Positions 6,044 to 6,174 of a DNA stretch of 6,174 nt are shown here, in pieces; the first letter of the stretch is position 1; each line of letters begins with the position of its first letter. The notes beneath the pieces are model-generated. The model did no database searches. It was given only the letters and a program-made list of their open reading frames with translations, and was not told the origin of the DNA. Origin of the DNA: Candidatus Scatomorpha stercoravium (GTDB lineage Bacteria > Bacillota > Clostridia > Oscillospirales > Oscillospiraceae); assembly GCA_018716005.1 (NCBI GenBank), contig DVKN01000004.1, positions 1-6,174 of the forward strand, read 5' to 3'. Both the position numbers and the translations under genes were made by a program.

Positions 6044-6174
6044 ATGGCCATTACGATGAACCTCTACTACACCGGGCGGGACGGAGCGGCGCGGCGTTTC
6101 GCGGAGGAGATGACGGCGGGCGGCGTCGTGCGCGATATACGCGCCGAGGCCGGGAACCTCAGGTACGACTACTT
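6044..6174 (+). CDS. Antibiotic biosynthesis monooxygenase (ABM) domain protein, putative (partial, cut by right edge)
   Basis: The first 43 codons of a small protein that starts directly after the GH2 stop codon. The N-terminus MAITMNLYYTGRDGAARRFA, followed by EEMTAGGVVRDIRAEAGNLRYDY, fits the dimeric ferredoxin-like ABM fold seen in short (about 100-residue) putative quinol monooxygenases and YgiN-like proteins. The first beta strand is MNLYY, the helix is ARRFAEEM, and AEAGNLRYDY is the typical E-x-G-x-x-x-Y strand motif. These proteins act in the cytoplasm, often without cofactors, and their substrates are usually unknown. Pairing with GH2 suggests shared transcription but not a defined shared pathway. 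The frame is open at the right edge, so length and C-terminus are unknown. Confidence 0.75.
   Translation, partial: MAITMNLYYTGRDGAARRFAEEMTAGGVVRDIRAEAGNLRYDY

Overview
The window looks like chromosomal DNA from an anaerobic, high-GC bacterium, most likely a gut-type clostridium (Bacillota). This is an inference from the gene order rnfC-D-G-E-A, strong AAAGGAGG ribosome binding sites, GC-rich coding sequence that still uses ATA for isoleucine, and an uncharacterised glycoside hydrolase family 2 (GH2) gene next door. The sequence alone does not fix the taxon.

The left two thirds (1 to about 4012, minus strand) is most of one Rnf operon, read right to left: rnfC, rnfD, rnfG, rnfE and the first 93 codons of rnfA, which runs off the left edge. 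rnfB would be expected just beyond it. Rnf is the membrane complex that couples electron flow between reduced ferredoxin and NAD+ to pumping of Na+ or H+. The genes are packed tightly. rnfC/rnfD and rnfE/rnfA each join as TAATG, rnfD and rnfG overlap by 8 bases, and rnfG and rnfE are 12 bases apart with the rnfE Shine-Dalgarno fused to the rnfG stop. The key cofactor residues are visible: two 4Fe-4S motifs in RnfC, the flavin-attachment threonines in RnfD and RnfG, and the paired membrane cysteines of RnfE.

Positions 4013 to 4333 form an AT-rich divergent intergenic region. It holds a good minus-strand promoter for rnf, two candidate plus-strand promoters, a 12-bp and an 18-bp perfect palindrome, a 20-bp-period direct repeat, and a 10-codon open frame that may be the stump of a lost gene.

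The right third (4334 onward, plus strand) carries a complete cytoplasmic GH2 enzyme of 569 residues with both catalytic glutamates. Immediately after it (TGA then ATG) comes the start of a small antibiotic-biosynthesis-monooxygenase (ABM) family gene, cut by the right edge. The two are probably co-transcribed and have no obvious link to Rnf.

I see no RNA gene, CRISPR array, insertion sequence or wholly new system. The most unusual points are the shared Ala/Lys/Glu-rich tails of RnfC, RnfD and RnfE, whose codons double as the next gene's Shine-Dalgarno, and the symmetric sites in the divergent control region.
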